From Sphingobium sp. EP60837 (GTDB lineage: Bacteria > Pseudomonadota > Alphaproteobacteria > Sphingomonadales > Sphingomonadaceae), in the NCBI RefSeq assembly GCF_001658005.1, contig NZ_CP015986.1, positions 1,427,501-1,491,500 of the forward strand: DNA of 64,000 bases. The letters run 5' to 3'. Below are positions 39,615-49,085 of the stretch, piece by piece. Position 1 is the stretch's first letter. Every line of letters starts with the position of its first letter. The notes beneath the pieces are model-generated. The model did no database searches. It was not told the DNA's origin and saw only the letters and a list, made by a program, of their open reading frames with translations. Both the position numbers and the translations under genes were made by a program.

Positions 39615-40562
39615 ATGAGACATTTTCCTCTCGTCCCCGCAATTGCTGTCCTCATATTCAGCCTCCCTGCGGCGGCGCAGATGCCCCCTGCAACCGATCC
39701 CCCTGCGGTCGTGCGGACGCTGTCCACCGACGACGATCGTGTCTCCATCCCGATCCATATCAGCGGCAAGGGACCGTGGAACTTCATCGTGGATACCGGG
39801 TCGCAGCGCACCGTCATCTCCCGCGACCTTGCCGAACGGCTCGCCCTTCCCACGCGCCGCTCGGTGACGATCGTCAGCATGGCGGGTCGCAGCGAAACGC
39901 GCACCGTTGCTGTCCCGCAACTTGGCTATGGGGATGCGACGATCAACGACATCGAGGCCCCAGTGCTGGAAGCGAACCATCTGGGCGCAGCGGGGCTGCT
40001 TGGCCTCGACAGCCTGCATGCCAAGCGCCTGTTGCTGAATTTCCGCACCGGGCGCATGGAGATCGGCTCGAGCCGCCCGAAGTGGCGCGATCCCAACGCA
40101 ATCATCGTCGAGGCGCGCCGCCGCAAAGGACAGTTGATCCTGCTCCATTCCGACGCGAACGGGCTTAAGGTCAACATCATCCTCGACACCGGCACGCATC
40201 TCAGCGTCGGCAATCTGGCGCTGCGAGACAAGCTCATCCGGAAAAAGCGCGCACCGCTGATGAGCACCGTCAGCCTGCTCAGCGTCACCGGCGAGACGTT
40301 GACCGGGCAACTGGGTCGCATCGGCCGCATCCGCATGGGTCCCATCGCCTTGACCGATCTGCCGGTCATGTTCGCCGATGCCCAGCCTTTCCGAGAACTC
40401 GGCCTGCAAGACAAGCCGACCCTGCTGCTCGGCATCCAGGCGCTCAAGATGTTCGACCGCGTCGCCATCGATTTCGGCCGCGGAAAGGTCGATTTCCTGA
40501 TGCCCGACGCTGGTTCGCTCGATCGGCAGCGCTTCGCCGCAACCCCGCGCAAAGCCGGTTAG
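39615..40562 (+). CDS. Periplasmic two-domain aspartic protease (retropepsin-like)
   Basis: 315 residues. A signal peptide (MRHFPLVPAIAVLIFSLPAAAQ) is followed by two retropepsin-like domains, each with a catalytic D-T-G: IVDTGSQ (Asp 60) and ILDTGTH (Asp 191). Each is followed by a hydrophobic-Gly pair (LLGLDSL, LLGIQAL). The two halves may thus form one pepsin-like active site in a single chain. GGAGAGGTGAGGG upstream supports ATG 39615. Substrate unknown. It is divergent from rho and convergent with the PBP1A gene. Confidence 0.8.
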   Translation: MRHFPLVPAIAVLIFSLPAAAQMPPATDPPAVVRTLSTDDDRVSIPIHISGKGPWNFIVDTGSQRTVISRDLAERLALPTRRSVTIVSMAGRSETRTVAVPQLGYGDATINDIEAPVLEANHLGAAGLLGLDSLHAKRLLLNFRTGRMEIGSSRPKWRDPNAIIVEARRRKGQLILLHSDANGLKVNIILDTGTHLSVGNLALRDKLIRKKRAPLMSTVSLLSVTGETLTGQLGRIGRIRMGPIALTDLPVMFADAQPFRELGLQDKPTLLLGIQALKMFDRVAIDFGRGKVDFLMPDAGSLDRQRFAATPRKAG

Positions 40563-40566
40563 GGGA

Positions 40567-42639
40567 TTAGTGGGGCGCGGACCGCTGCCGGTCGCGGCCC
40601 AGCACCTGGTCGATCCATTGCTGGTCCAGACGCGGCGGCATCGTGCGCGCTGCCGGAGCCTGCTCGATCGGTTGCTCATCCTGCTCCGGATCTTCCTGAT
40701 CCTGCTGCTGGTCTTGGCTGATTGGCAGGCCGTTCTCATCGACCATCATGCCGCCACCGGTCCTATTGTCGGGCTGGCCATAATACGCTTCCTCGTCCGG
40801 CTCCAACTGCCATTCGGGCAGCGTCACCTGGGTCTCGAACTGCTCGACCGGGCGGCGAGACACCGCGACTTTCATATAGTCGGCAAAGGCATGAGCCGGA
40901 GCGCGTCCACCCTGCAGCACGCCGACAGCGCGCGCGTCATCGCGGCCCATCCACACGCCGGTGGTGATGCCGCTGGAAAAGCCCAGAAACCAGCCATCCT
41001 TGTTGCTGCTGGTGGTGCCGGTCTTGCCCGCAACCGGCCGCCCGATCTGCGCCGCCTTGCCGGTGCCGGTACTGACCGCCGTCTGCATGAGGTCGGTCAT
41101 CCCGGCCGCAACCCAAGGCGCGACTAGCACGCGGCTGGTATCGTCCTGATGCTGATAGAGCAGCCGGCCGTCAGCGGTCGTCACCTTGGTGATGCCATAG
41201 GGCGTAACCGCCACTCCCTTGCGCGCGATCGAGGCGAAGGCCCGGGTCATGTCGATCAGCCGTACGTCCGACGTCCCCAAAACCATCGAAGGATGCGTGT
41301 TGATCGGCGTCGTGATGCCGAAGCGGCGCGCCATATCTGCAACGGTCGGGAAGCCCACTTCAACACCCAGCTGCGCCGCGACGGTGTTGATCGAATAGGC
41401 AAAGGCGGTGCGGATATCGATGTCGCCTGAATAGCGCCCGGAACTATTGCGCGGGCTCCAGCCGTTGATCGTCACCGGCTTGTCCGTGACGCGCGTATCG
41501 GGCGTATATCCCGCCTCCAGCGCCGCCATATAGACGAAGATCTTCCACGCCGAACCCGGCTGGCGGGTGGCGGTGGTCGCGCGATTATAGTTGGACGTCA
41601 CATAGTCCAACCCACCCACCATGGCGCGCACAGCCCCGTCCCGATCCACGGACACGAGCGCTCCCTGCGCGCCCGCAGGCACATTGGCCTGGATCGCCGC
41701 CGTCGCCGCCTTCTGCATCCCGAGGTCAATGGTCGTATAGACCTCCAGCGGCTCGTTAGGCTCATCGACCAGCACGTCCAGTTGCGGCAGCGCCCAGTCG
41801 GTGAAGTAACGCACGCTGTTCTGCGGCGGCTCCGGAGCCATCTTCACATCATTGAGATCGATGCTGGCCCGCTCCGCCGCGCTGATCGCGCCATTTTCCT
41901 GCATCAGCTGCAGCACCACGCCCGCGCGGCCAATGGCGGCCTCGGCGTCGGCAGTGGGCGAATAGCTGGACGGGGCCTTGACCAGACCCGCGATGATCGC
42001 TGCTTCAGGCAGGCGGAGCGTGGTTGCCGAATGACCGAAAAACTTCCGGCTTGCGGCGTCGATGCCATAGGCCCCCCCGCCGAAATAAACCTTGTTGAGA
42101 TACAGCTCCAGAATCTGCCGCTTGGAGAATTTCCGCTCCAGCGCCAACGCCAGGATCATCTCCCGCACCTTGCGGCCCCAACTATAGCTGTTGTTGAGGA
42201 AGATGTTCCGCGTCACCTGCTGCGTGATGGTCGATGCGCCCTGCCAGCGGCGGCCCTTGCCCCGGTTCTCCAGCGCCACCCACGTGGCCCGCGCCATGCC
42301 GATCGGATCGACGCCAGGATGCAGGTAGAAACGCTTGTCCTCGGTCGAGATCATGGCATCCACCATGACGTTCGGGATCTGATCATAGGCAAGCCAGCGG
42401 CCAAAACTCGGCCCCAACGAAACGATCACGCTCCCATCGGCGGCATGCACGCGGATCATCTGGCCGTTGGGCGAGGATTTCAGCGATTCATAACTGGGCA
42501 GCGACTGGTAGGCGATGACCACCGCGACCACTATGGCGAACAGTCCACCCAGCGTGGCGACCAGTCCGAACTTCACGGCGCGCACCAGCCACAGCCTCGC
42601 CCTGCCCGGCGTCCCCTTGCTCTTGCCTGATCGTGCCAT
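40567..42639 (-). CDS. mrcA: Penicillin-binding protein 1A
   Basis: 690 residues, bifunctional peptidoglycan synthase. A membrane helix lies at about residues 24-44. The GT51 glycosyltransferase has catalytic Glu 100 (STEDKRFYLHPGVD) and QGASTITQQVTRN. The transpeptidase has the nucleophile SxxK in PGSAWKIF, SxN in SINTVAAQ and KTGT in AGKTGTTSSNKDG. The acidic, Gln-rich tail (QDQQQDQEDPEQDEQ) is low-complexity. It polymerises and crosslinks glycan strands in the periplasm. Confidence 0.95.
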   Translation of the reverse strand: MARSGKSKGTPGRARLWLVRAVKFGLVATLGGLFAIVVAVVIAYQSLPSYESLKSSPNGQMIRVHAADGSVIVSLGPSFGRWLAYDQIPNVMVDAMISTEDKRFYLHPGVDPIGMARATWVALENRGKGRRWQGASTITQQVTRNIFLNNSYSWGRKVREMILALALERKFSKRQILELYLNKVYFGGGAYGIDAASRKFFGHSATTLRLPEAAIIAGLVKAPSSYSPTADAEAAIGRAGVVLQLMQENGAISAAERASIDLNDVKMAPEPPQNSVRYFTDWALPQLDVLVDEPNEPLEVYTTIDLGMQKAATAAIQANVPAGAQGALVSVDRDGAVRAMVGGLDYVTSNYNRATTATRQPGSAWKIFVYMAALEAGYTPDTRVTDKPVTINGWSPRNSSGRYSGDIDIRTAFAYSINTVAAQLGVEVGFPTVADMARRFGITTPINTHPSMVLGTSDVRLIDMTRAFASIARKGVAVTPYGITKVTTADGRLLYQHQDDTSRVLVAPWVAAGMTDLMQTAVSTGTGKAAQIGRPVAGKTGTTSSNKDGWFLGFSSGITTGVWMGRDDARAVGVLQGGRAPAHAFADYMKVAVSRRPVEQFETQVTLPEWQLEPDEEAYYGQPDNRTGGGMMVDENGLPISQDQQQDQEDPEQDEQPIEQAPAARTMPPRLDQQWIDQVLGRDRQRSAPH

Positions 42640-42750
42640 CTATGCCGCTCGCATACGCGCTAAGTGAACGGGCGGCCAGCGGAAATCAGGCGCAAGCAAC
42701 CCTTGAAACTCGGTTCTCAAGAGAAGCGAGGCTTTACCGGCGATGAATAA

Positions 42751-43155
42751 TTATTCAACCTCGTCCCGCGCTTTGAAATCCAGCGACGCGCTGTTCATGC
42801 AATAGCGCAGACCGTTGACGCCAGGACCGTCAGGGAAGACATGCCCGAGATGGCCCTCGCACTTCGCGCAGCGTACTTCAGTGCGGATCATGCCATGGCT
42901 GCTGTCGCGAATTTCTTCGACCGCATCGATATCGACGGGCGCCGTGAAGCTCGGCCAGCCCGATCCGCTGTCATATTTCTCTTCCGCGTCGAACAGCTCC
43001 GCGCCACATCCGGCGCAATAATATACGCCGTCGGCCTTGTTACTGTTATATCGGCCGGTGAAAGCCCGCTCGGTCCCCGCTTCGCGCAGGACATGATATT
43101 GTTCGGGGGAAAGGCGCTCACGCCATTCAACGTCGGTCAGGTTGAGCTTGTCCAT
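42751..43155 (-). CDS. msrB: Peptide-methionine (R)-S-oxide reductase
   Basis: 134 residues. Reduces methionine-R-sulfoxide in proteins. The zinc site uses C47-x-x-C50 (YYCAGC) and C96-x-x-C99 (RCAKC); the catalytic Cys 119 is in [10 protein letters not shown]. The conserved GSGWPSF segment is present. No signal peptide, so cytoplasmic. It stands alone between mrcA and holA on the same strand, with gaps over 100 bases on both sides. Confidence 0.95.
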   Translation of the reverse strand: MDKLNLTDVEWRERLSPEQYHVLREAGTERAFTGRYNSNKADGVYYCAGCGAELFDAEEKYDSGSGWPSFTAPVDIDAVEEIRDSSHGMIRTEVRCAKCEGHLGHVFPDGPGVNGLRYCMNSASLDFKARDEVE

Positions 43156-43216
43156 GGGCGCAATATGGCGAGCCCGTCCCCAGCGATCAAGCGCTTAGCA
43201 GGCCACCCATATGCCT

Positions 43217-43255
43217 ACCTCCCATCCGTTCGCTGGGGCGAAGTCGAGACGTCGC
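43217..43255. repeat. Degenerate sphingomonad palindromic repeat
   Basis: CCGTTCGCTGGGGCGAAGTCGAGACG resembles, with changes, the dispersed element whose core is CGTTCG...GCGAAGTCGA. It lies between holA and msrB. The match is by eye and partial. Confidence 0.35.
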
Positions 43256-43299
43256 GCGCAATCTCTCCCTATTCCCGCGAAAGGAGATGCACATTTTCT

Positions 43300-44325
43300 C
43301 TACCGCTCGCGCGCCGCCTGCCGCGCGATCGCCAGCAATTCGTGCCGCACCATCAGGTCGCCCAGTCCCCTGCCCGACCGGCTCGCCCGCTCGGCTTGCG
43401 CCAGCCGCTGGATGACGCGCGCAATTCCATGCGCATCCCACAGCCGCACCTGCCGCGTCACCACACCCTTTTCCTTCCAGAACACCTGCTTGCCTGCCGC
43501 CTCGACCGCCGCATCCAGACGCCCGCTATCGTCAAAGGACGTCCGGATATTCGCCAGCAGCATCGCGCGGGTTAGCAGCGGCCGCAACACCGCGGCCATT
43601 GCCGTTCCAGCCTCCGCCAGCCGCCCCAGCTCTCGGTGCATCGCGCGAAGATCACCGCCAAGCACCGCGTTGACCAGCGGCGCGGAGTCGGCGTCGGGGT
43701 TGTCCGCCGACAGGGCGTCCAGCGCCTCGCTTGTCGCATCGCCCGGCCGGTCCGGCGCCGCGTCAAGATAGAGCGTCAGCTTCTCGATTTCGCCCGCCAT
43801 CAACGCACGGTCGCCATTGGCCAGATCGACGATGCGCTTGGCCAGCTCCGGCGCAAGGCGCAGCCCCCCTTCCCGCGCGATGGCTACGGCGATCTGCTCC
43901 GCCTCCCGCGCGTCGGGCTGGTAGGACGCAAAGGCCATCGCCGCCGGGCTGTCGAGGACGAGCTTGAGCAGCTTGGACGTACCCTTCAGCGCGCCCGCGG
44001 TAGCGATGACCGGGTTACCCGCCGCCTCCGCTTCCAGCAGCGCAGACAGCGCAGGCAGCGATTCTTCTCCCATGCCGTTGATGCGCACCCACCGCTTGTC
44101 ACCGAACATGGAGAAGGACGCCGCCTCGTCCGCGAGCCGCGCCGGGTCGTCGCGCAATGTCCGCGGGTCCAAATCCACGCGCTCCGCCTCCGGGCCCATG
44201 GCGCGCTCCAGCCGCTTGGCCAGCGCCGCGCTCCCGGCTTCATCCGGTCCGTACAGCAGGAAAAAACGTATGTCGGCCGACGGTGCGTCGAGCGCCTTTT
44301 CTATCTGGCCCCGATTGGCCTTCAA
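43300..44325 (-). CDS. holA: DNA polymerase III subunit delta
   Basis: 341 residues. HolA opens the beta clamp as part of the clamp loader. The N-terminal segment MKANRGQIEKALDAPSADIRFFLLYGPDEAGSAALAKRLERAMG matches the family, with the PDEAGS region where a degenerate P-loop lies. The rest follows the three-domain delta pattern, ending in a helical domain. Its ATG overlaps the lptE stop by four bases, the common alphaproteobacterial leuS-lptE-holA order. Confidence 0.93.
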   Translation of the reverse strand: MKANRGQIEKALDAPSADIRFFLLYGPDEAGSAALAKRLERAMGPEAERVDLDPRTLRDDPARLADEAASFSMFGDKRWVRINGMGEESLPALSALLEAEAAGNPVIATAGALKGTSKLLKLVLDSPAAMAFASYQPDAREAEQIAVAIAREGGLRLAPELAKRIVDLANGDRALMAGEIEKLTLYLDAAPDRPGDATSEALDALSADNPDADSAPLVNAVLGGDLRAMHRELGRLAEAGTAMAAVLRPLLTRAMLLANIRTSFDDSGRLDAAVEAAGKQVFWKEKGVVTRQVRLWDAHGIARVIQRLAQAERASRSGRGLGDLMVRHELLAIARQAARER

Positions 44326-44816
44326 CGCTGCTGTTCCCGCGCGGCGTACAGCGCGAGCCGGGTCACGATCTGGTCGGCGATGGTTTGCGACAGTCGCTCC
44401 AGCGCCGTATCTTCCGCCGCGATGGTTGCATATTCGCTCGACGTGACATCGATGCCCGCATCCGAACCGGCGGTGTCATCGATGACCTGGGTTCCCGTCG
44501 CCGTATCGATCAGTTGATAACGGGCCCGCAGCGTCCGCCGCTCGCGCGTGACCGCGGCGTCCGCCCGAAGACCAAAGCCGCTGATCTGGTCGTCCAGCTT
44601 CACCACCAGCTTGTAGGTGGGGCCATTGCCGCTCATCGCCGCCAGCCGGTCATTAAGCGCATTGCGCACCAGCCAGCCGCCCTTGCCCTCGATCGCCGCG
44701 ACCTCGACATTACCCAGCCGCTGCGCCACTGCCCCATGGCTGCCCCCGCTATAGACGGGATGCAGCCCGCAGGCAGAGAGCGAAGCGAGCAGGAGAAGGG
44801 GGACGGTGCGTTTCAT
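44322..44816 (-). CDS. lptE: LPS assembly lipoprotein LptE
   Basis: 164 residues. The signal sequence MKRTVPLLLLASLSAC has a lipobox (LSAC, Cys 16) followed by GLHPVYSGG, the usual start of mature LptE. LptE plugs the LptD barrel and delivers lipopolysaccharide or glycosphingolipid to the outer leaflet. Sphingomonads use glycosphingolipids in place of LPS, so the cargo may differ. The gene sits between leuS and holA. Confidence 0.9.
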   Translation of the reverse strand: MKRTVPLLLLASLSACGLHPVYSGGSHGAVAQRLGNVEVAAIEGKGGWLVRNALNDRLAAMSGNGPTYKLVVKLDDQISGFGLRADAAVTRERRTLRARYQLIDTATGTQVIDDTAGSDAGIDVTSSEYATIAAEDTALERLSQTIADQIVTRLALYAAREQQR

Positions 44817-44830
44817 AGACCAATCTCTAT

Positions 44831-44880
44831 CCGTTCGGGCTGAGTCTGTCGAACGAGACGGGTGGCTCGTTCGAACAGGG
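44831..44880. repeat. Sphingomonad palindromic repeat inside the leuS-lptE gap
   Basis: The element starts CCGTTCGGGCTGAGTCTGTC and contains a hairpin: CTGTCGAACGAG (44846-44857) pairs with CTCGTTCGAACAG (44866-44878) apart from a one-base bulge. Related TTCGGGCTGAGCTTGTCGAA elements are dispersed in sphingomonads. Being inside an operon, it could shape lptE-holA expression. Confidence 0.65.
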
Positions 44881-44893
44881 CGGTCGGAGCTTG

Positions 44894-47410
44894 CTAGATA
44901 ACCAGGTTCACCAGACGATCAGGCACCACGATCACCTTCTTGGGGCTCGCCCCATCCAGCGTCCGCACCACATTGGGCGCCGCCAGAGCCAGCTTTTCCA
45001 ATTCCTCCTTGGGCGTACCCTTGGGCACGGTGATCGTGTCGCGCAGCTTGCCCATCACCTGGCAAGCGATGGTGACTTCATCCTCGACCAGCAGCGCCGG
45101 ATCGACGTCAGGCCACGCCGCCTCGGCGATCAGACCTTCCTCGCCGATGTCCGCCCACGCTTCTTCGGCCAGATGCGGGGTCATCGGCGCGACCAGCAGC
45201 GCCAGCGCCCGGATCGCCGCGCTGCGGCTGGCCGAGGGCTTGGCCTTTTCGACCGCGTTGGTGAGTTCGTAGATCTTCGCCACAGCCTTGTTGAAGGACA
45301 GCGCCTCGATATCCTTGGCAACGCCGTCGATGGTCTGGTGCAGCTTGCGGTCGAGCGCCTTGTCCTGCCCTTCCGCCCCCTTATCAGCCTCGCCAAACAG
45401 CCTCCAAAGACGGTTTACGAAGCGCCAGGACCCTTCGATGCCGGCCTCGGTCCAGGGCAGGTCGCGCTCCGGCGGGCTGTCGGACAGCATGAACCAGCGC
45501 ACCGCGTCCGCGCCATATTGGGCGATGATGTCATCGGGATCGACGACATTCTTCTTGGACTTGGACATTTTCTCGACACGACCGACCGTAACCAGCGCGC
45601 CACTGTCCAGCATCACGACCTTGTCGCCCTGCCGCTCCACATCCTGCGGGGCCAGCCAGGTGCCTTCGGGCGACTTGTAGGTCTCGTGCGTCACCATCCC
45701 CTGGGTGAAAAGCCCGGTGAACGGCTCCGCAAAGCCGATTTGCCCCATATGCTGCAGCGCGCGGGTCCAGAAACGGGCGTAGAGCAGATGCAGGATCGCA
45801 TGTTCCACGCCACCGATATACTGACCGACCGGCAGCCATTTTTCGACCGTCTCGCGGTCGAACGGCTTGTCCTTGGGCTGGCTGGCAAAACGGATGAAAT
45901 ACCAGCTGGAGTCGGCGAAAGTGTCCAGCGTGTCGGTCTCCCGCCGCGCCGCCTTGCCGCATTTCGGGCAATCGACATGCTTCCAGGTCGGGTGGCGATC
46001 CAGCGGATTACCGGGAATGTCGAAGCTGACATCCTCGGGCAACACTACGGGCAGCTGATCCTTGGGCACGCCCACGGCCCCGCAATCCTCGCAATGGATC
46101 ACCGGGATCGGCGTGCCCCAATAGCGCTGGCGCGACACGCCCCAGTCGCGCAGGCGGAATACGGTGGTGCCAGTGCCCCAGCCCTCGCTTTCGGCGCGGC
46201 GGATAACCTCGGCCTTCGCATCCTCGACGCTCATACCGTTGAGGAAATCGGAGTTCACAAGGCGGCCCGGCCCGGCATAGGCTTCGTCGCCAATGCCCTT
46301 GTCCTCATCGCCCTCCGCAGCGACCACGCGCTCGACCGGCAGCATATATTTGCGCGCAAAGTCGAGGTCGCGCTGGTCATGCCCCGGCACCGCCATGACC
46401 GCGCCCGTGCCATAATCCATCAACACGAAATTCGCGACGAACAGCGGCAACTTGCGCCCGGTAAAGGGATGGATCACCGACAGGCCGGTGTCATAGCCCT
46501 TCTTCTCCTGCGTCTCGACCTCGGCAGCGGCGGTGCCCGTATGACGGCATTCCTCGGCAAAGGCGGCGAGCGCCGAGTCCTTGGCTTCCAGTGCCAGCGC
46601 CAGCGGATGATCCGCCGCAATCGCCGCGAAGCTCGCCCCGAAGATCGTGTCGGGACGGGTGGAGAAAACCTCCAGTTCGCTAATGCCGTCAACGACCTCA
46701 TCCAGCTTGAAGCGGAATTGCAGACCGACCGACTTGCCGATCCAATTTTCCTGCATCAACCGCACCTTTTCGGGCCACTGGTCGAGCGTCTTCAAACCCG
46801 CCAACAGGTCATCGGCAAATTGAGTGATCTTGAGGAACCATTGGCTAAGCTTGCGCTTCTCGACCGGCGCGCCGGAGCGCCAGCCCTTGCCATCGATCAC
46901 CTGCTCGTTCGCTAGCACGGTCATATCGACCGGGTCCCAATTGACCGCTGATTCCTTGCGATAGACGAGGCCCGCTTCCATCATGTCGAGGAACAGCGCC
47001 TGTTCCTGCCCATAATAATCCGGCTCGCAGGTCGCCAGCTCCCGGCTCCAATCGAGCGCAAAGCCCAGCTTCTTGAGCTGTGTCCGCATCGTCGCGATAT
47101 TCTCGCGCGTCCAGCTGCCCGGATGCACCTTCTTTTCCATCGCGGCATTTTCGGCCGGCATGCCAAAGGCGTCCCAGCCCATCGGATGCAGTACCTCATG
47201 TCCCGTCATCCGGCGGAAGCGCGCCAGCACGTCACCCATCGAATAGTTGCGCACATGGCCGATATGGATCCGCCCGGAGGGATAGGGGAACATCTCCAGC
47301 ACATAGGAACGCGGCTTGTCGCTGCTGTCGGACGCCTTGAACGTCTGCTTCTCGTCCCAGACGGCCTGCCATCGGGCGTCGGCCTCCAGCGGGTTGAAGC
47401 GCCTTTGCAT
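44894..47410 (-). CDS. leuS: Leucine-tRNA ligase
   Basis: 838 residues, class I synthetase. The HIGH motif is in [18 protein letters not shown] and the KMSKS motif in [14 protein letters not shown]. The editing domain lies between them (residues about 230-430, [17 protein letters not shown]). Charges tRNA-Leu in the cytoplasm. The ATG follows a weak ribosome-binding site. A hairpin lies in the leader between DUF3576 and leuS. Confidence 0.97.
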   Translation of the reverse strand: MQRRFNPLEADARWQAVWDEKQTFKASDSSDKPRSYVLEMFPYPSGRIHIGHVRNYSMGDVLARFRRMTGHEVLHPMGWDAFGMPAENAAMEKKVHPGSWTRENIATMRTQLKKLGFALDWSRELATCEPDYYGQEQALFLDMMEAGLVYRKESAVNWDPVDMTVLANEQVIDGKGWRSGAPVEKRKLSQWFLKITQFADDLLAGLKTLDQWPEKVRLMQENWIGKSVGLQFRFKLDEVVDGISELEVFSTRPDTIFGASFAAIAADHPLALALEAKDSALAAFAEECRHTGTAAAEVETQEKKGYDTGLSVIHPFTGRKLPLFVANFVLMDYGTGAVMAVPGHDQRDLDFARKYMLPVERVVAAEGDEDKGIGDEAYAGPGRLVNSDFLNGMSVEDAKAEVIRRAESEGWGTGTTVFRLRDWGVSRQRYWGTPIPVIHCEDCGAVGVPKDQLPVVLPEDVSFDIPGNPLDRHPTWKHVDCPKCGKAARRETDTLDTFADSSWYFIRFASQPKDKPFDRETVEKWLPVGQYIGGVEHAILHLLYARFWTRALQHMGQIGFAEPFTGLFTQGMVTHETYKSPEGTWLAPQDVERQGDKVVMLDSGALVTVGRVEKMSKSKKNVVDPDDIIAQYGADAVRWFMLSDSPPERDLPWTEAGIEGSWRFVNRLWRLFGEADKGAEGQDKALDRKLHQTIDGVAKDIEALSFNKAVAKIYELTNAVEKAKPSASRSAAIRALALLVAPMTPHLAEEAWADIGEEGLIAEAAWPDVDPALLVEDEVTIACQVMGKLRDTITVPKGTPKEELEKLALAAPNVVRTLDGASPKKVIVVPDRLVNLVI

Positions 47411-47435
47411 CTATTCCAGTCCTCAAAATGCAGGC

Positions 47436-47461
47436 GGGCTGAGCTTTTCCAAGCCCAGCCC
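47436..47461 (-). terminator. Hairpin in the leuS leader
   Basis: GGGCTGAGCTT (47436-47446) pairs with AAGCCCAGCCC (47451-47461) apart from one mismatch, with a TTCC loop. It lies between the DUF3576 stop and the leuS start. It lacks a long T-run, so partial termination or mRNA processing is as likely as full termination. Confidence 0.4.
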
Positions 47462-47493
47462 CAGTTATTCAGGAAAATCCGTTAAACGAAATC

Positions 47494-47943
47494 TTATCCG
47501 GCAATCGCCATCCGGCGCAGGTCGCGCGCCTTGGTCAGGATGATCTCTTCCAGCTTCTGCACGGTCGCGGCCTGGACCGGCGCATCGATCCACTGACCGC
47601 CCTGGTTGACCTGTCGGCTGGCAGCCACGCGCAGCGCATCAGCGCGCAGATCCTGGTCCAGGATCGACACGGTCAGCTTCATCCGCTCGTTTGGGCTGTT
47701 GGGATTGGCGTACCAGTCCGTGACGATCACGCCGCCGTTCGAATCCGTCTGCACCATCGGCATGAAGGACAGCGTGTCCAGCGTCGCGCGCCACAAATAG
47801 CTGTTGACGCCGATGGTCGTCACTTTGGACGCGGCCAGATCGGCCTTCGGACGCTCCTTGGACCCGCCGCCACAAGCAGCGAGCGGCAGAAGCGCGGCCA
47901 GCAGCAGACCGGCGGAAACAGAAGCGCGTAGGCGGCGGACCAT
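47494..47943 (-). CDS. DUF3576 domain lipoprotein
   Basis: 149 residues. The signal sequence ends LPLAAC (Cys at about residue 24), a lipobox. The mature part matches DUF3576: TIGVNSYLWRATLDTLSFMP, VIVTDWYANPNSPNERMKLTVSILDQDLRADALRV. The family precedes leuS-lptE-holA in alphaproteobacteria; its function is not established, though the context suggests the outer membrane. It is divergent from the small outer-membrane protein gene. Confidence 0.85.
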   Translation of the reverse strand: MVRRLRASVSAGLLLAALLPLAACGGGSKERPKADLAASKVTTIGVNSYLWRATLDTLSFMPMVQTDSNGGVIVTDWYANPNSPNERMKLTVSILDQDLRADALRVAASRQVNQGGQWIDAPVQAATVQKLEEIILTKARDLRRMAIAG

Positions 47944-48167
47944 CAGGCATGTCCCATATTGAGGAAAAACGCCCCGCTTCTATAGAGAAGCCGTGGCAAT
48001 GGGCAAGGGGGACCGCGGACGCGTAAGAAACGCTTCGCCGACCCGTGCGTTTGGACTCTGTGTGTTCCGTGCAACAGCGCGGACAAAAAGGTCATGACGT
48101 ACTACCCATTGCAGGCTCTCAGGTGTACAGGTTTAGAAAATTAGTCGGTGGGGAAGAGATTCGCGTC

Positions 48168-48899
48168 ATGCGTATGAAGAGGGGACAGTTAGCATTGGCA
48201 GGCTCGGCTATCGCCGTGGCCGGCTTCATGCTGTCTCCCGCTCTTGGCGCCGCAACCGATCTTGTCCGCATGCGGGCTGACGTGCCCGTTTCGCTCGGCG
48301 CGCTCGGCAGCATTTCTTCCTTCACCCCAACGACCAAAGACCCGCGCCTTGCCGCCGCTTACGCGCGCATCGCCGCCTCGGCCGGTCGTCAGAATTTCCG
48401 CTTCACGCCAACCAGCGGCTCGCTCAGCGGGCAGCGTTCGGTCACCGTGATGGTGCGCGCGGCCGATCTCAATGATCGCATGACCGTCAGCCGTACGCTC
48501 GATCCCGTCAGCATCGCTCCCGTCGCCTTCAGCCTGAACAATGCGCATAACTGGCGCAAGTTCGCCCTGCCTGAAGCGGTCGGCCGCAAGGAACTCGACC
48601 CGGTTTCGATCGATCAGATCGCGGGCGCAAAGAATTTCTCGCTGGATCAGGGCACCAAGAATCGGTTCAGCACCAAGGTGATGATCGAAAGCCGCCGCGA
48701 TCCTGGCGCTGCCGTTCGCGCGCCCAATGCGGACAAGGATTATTCGCTGGATCTGGCCAGCTCCTACTCGCTAACGCGCAATCTCAACGTCACGGCCGGG
48801 CTGCGCTACAACAACAGCGTCATCGGCCGCCTGACCCCGATGACCGACGAGCGGCAGGATAATCAGGCCGTCTATTTGGGCACGGTATTCAAATTCTGA
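48168..48899 (+). CDS. Exported outer-membrane-like protein, unknown function
   Basis: 243 residues. A signal peptide (MRMKRGQLALAGSAIAVAGFMLSPALGA) is followed by alternating polar/hydrophobic segments, and the chain ends in a phenylalanine (YLGTVFKF), as outer-membrane barrels do. The late part (DYSLDLASSYSLTRNLNVTAGLRYNN) has barrel-like strands; the middle is less regular. GGGGAAGAG upstream supports ATG 48168. I do not recognise the family. It may be a small porin-like protein seen in sphingomonads. Confidence 0.65.
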   Translation: MRMKRGQLALAGSAIAVAGFMLSPALGAATDLVRMRADVPVSLGALGSISSFTPTTKDPRLAAAYARIAASAGRQNFRFTPTSGSLSGQRSVTVMVRAADLNDRMTVSRTLDPVSIAPVAFSLNNAHNWRKFALPEAVGRKELDPVSIDQIAGAKNFSLDQGTKNRFSTKVMIESRRDPGAAVRAPNADKDYSLDLASSYSLTRNLNVTAGLRYNNSVIGRLTPMTDERQDNQAVYLGTVFKF

Positions 48900-48905
48900 T
48901 CGGAC

Positions 48906-48924
48906 GGAGGGTCTTGAACCCTCC
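48906..48924 (+). terminator. Hairpin after the outer-membrane-like gene
   Basis: GGAGGGT (48906-48912) pairs with ACCCTCC (48918-48924) around a 5-base loop, about 6 bases after the stop. The T-content after it is low. Confidence 0.55.
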
Positions 48925-49085
48925 TTCGGTCGTACCAGCCAATGCTATCGCATAGCCCCAGCTTCACCTGATCATTCCCTAGCGTTCCTCTGCGAACCCA
49001 AGTTGGACGAGGACTCTCGACAAGCCCCATGCGGACGGCGGGTGAGTCTGCTCACGACCATTACCGAACATTTGCTATCAAGGTG

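Noticed and set aside
44891..46915. A 674-codon open frame antisense to leuS
   Set aside because: It mirrors leuS codon by codon, is rich in Arg/His/Gln/Asp as antisense frames of this composition are, and has no domain.
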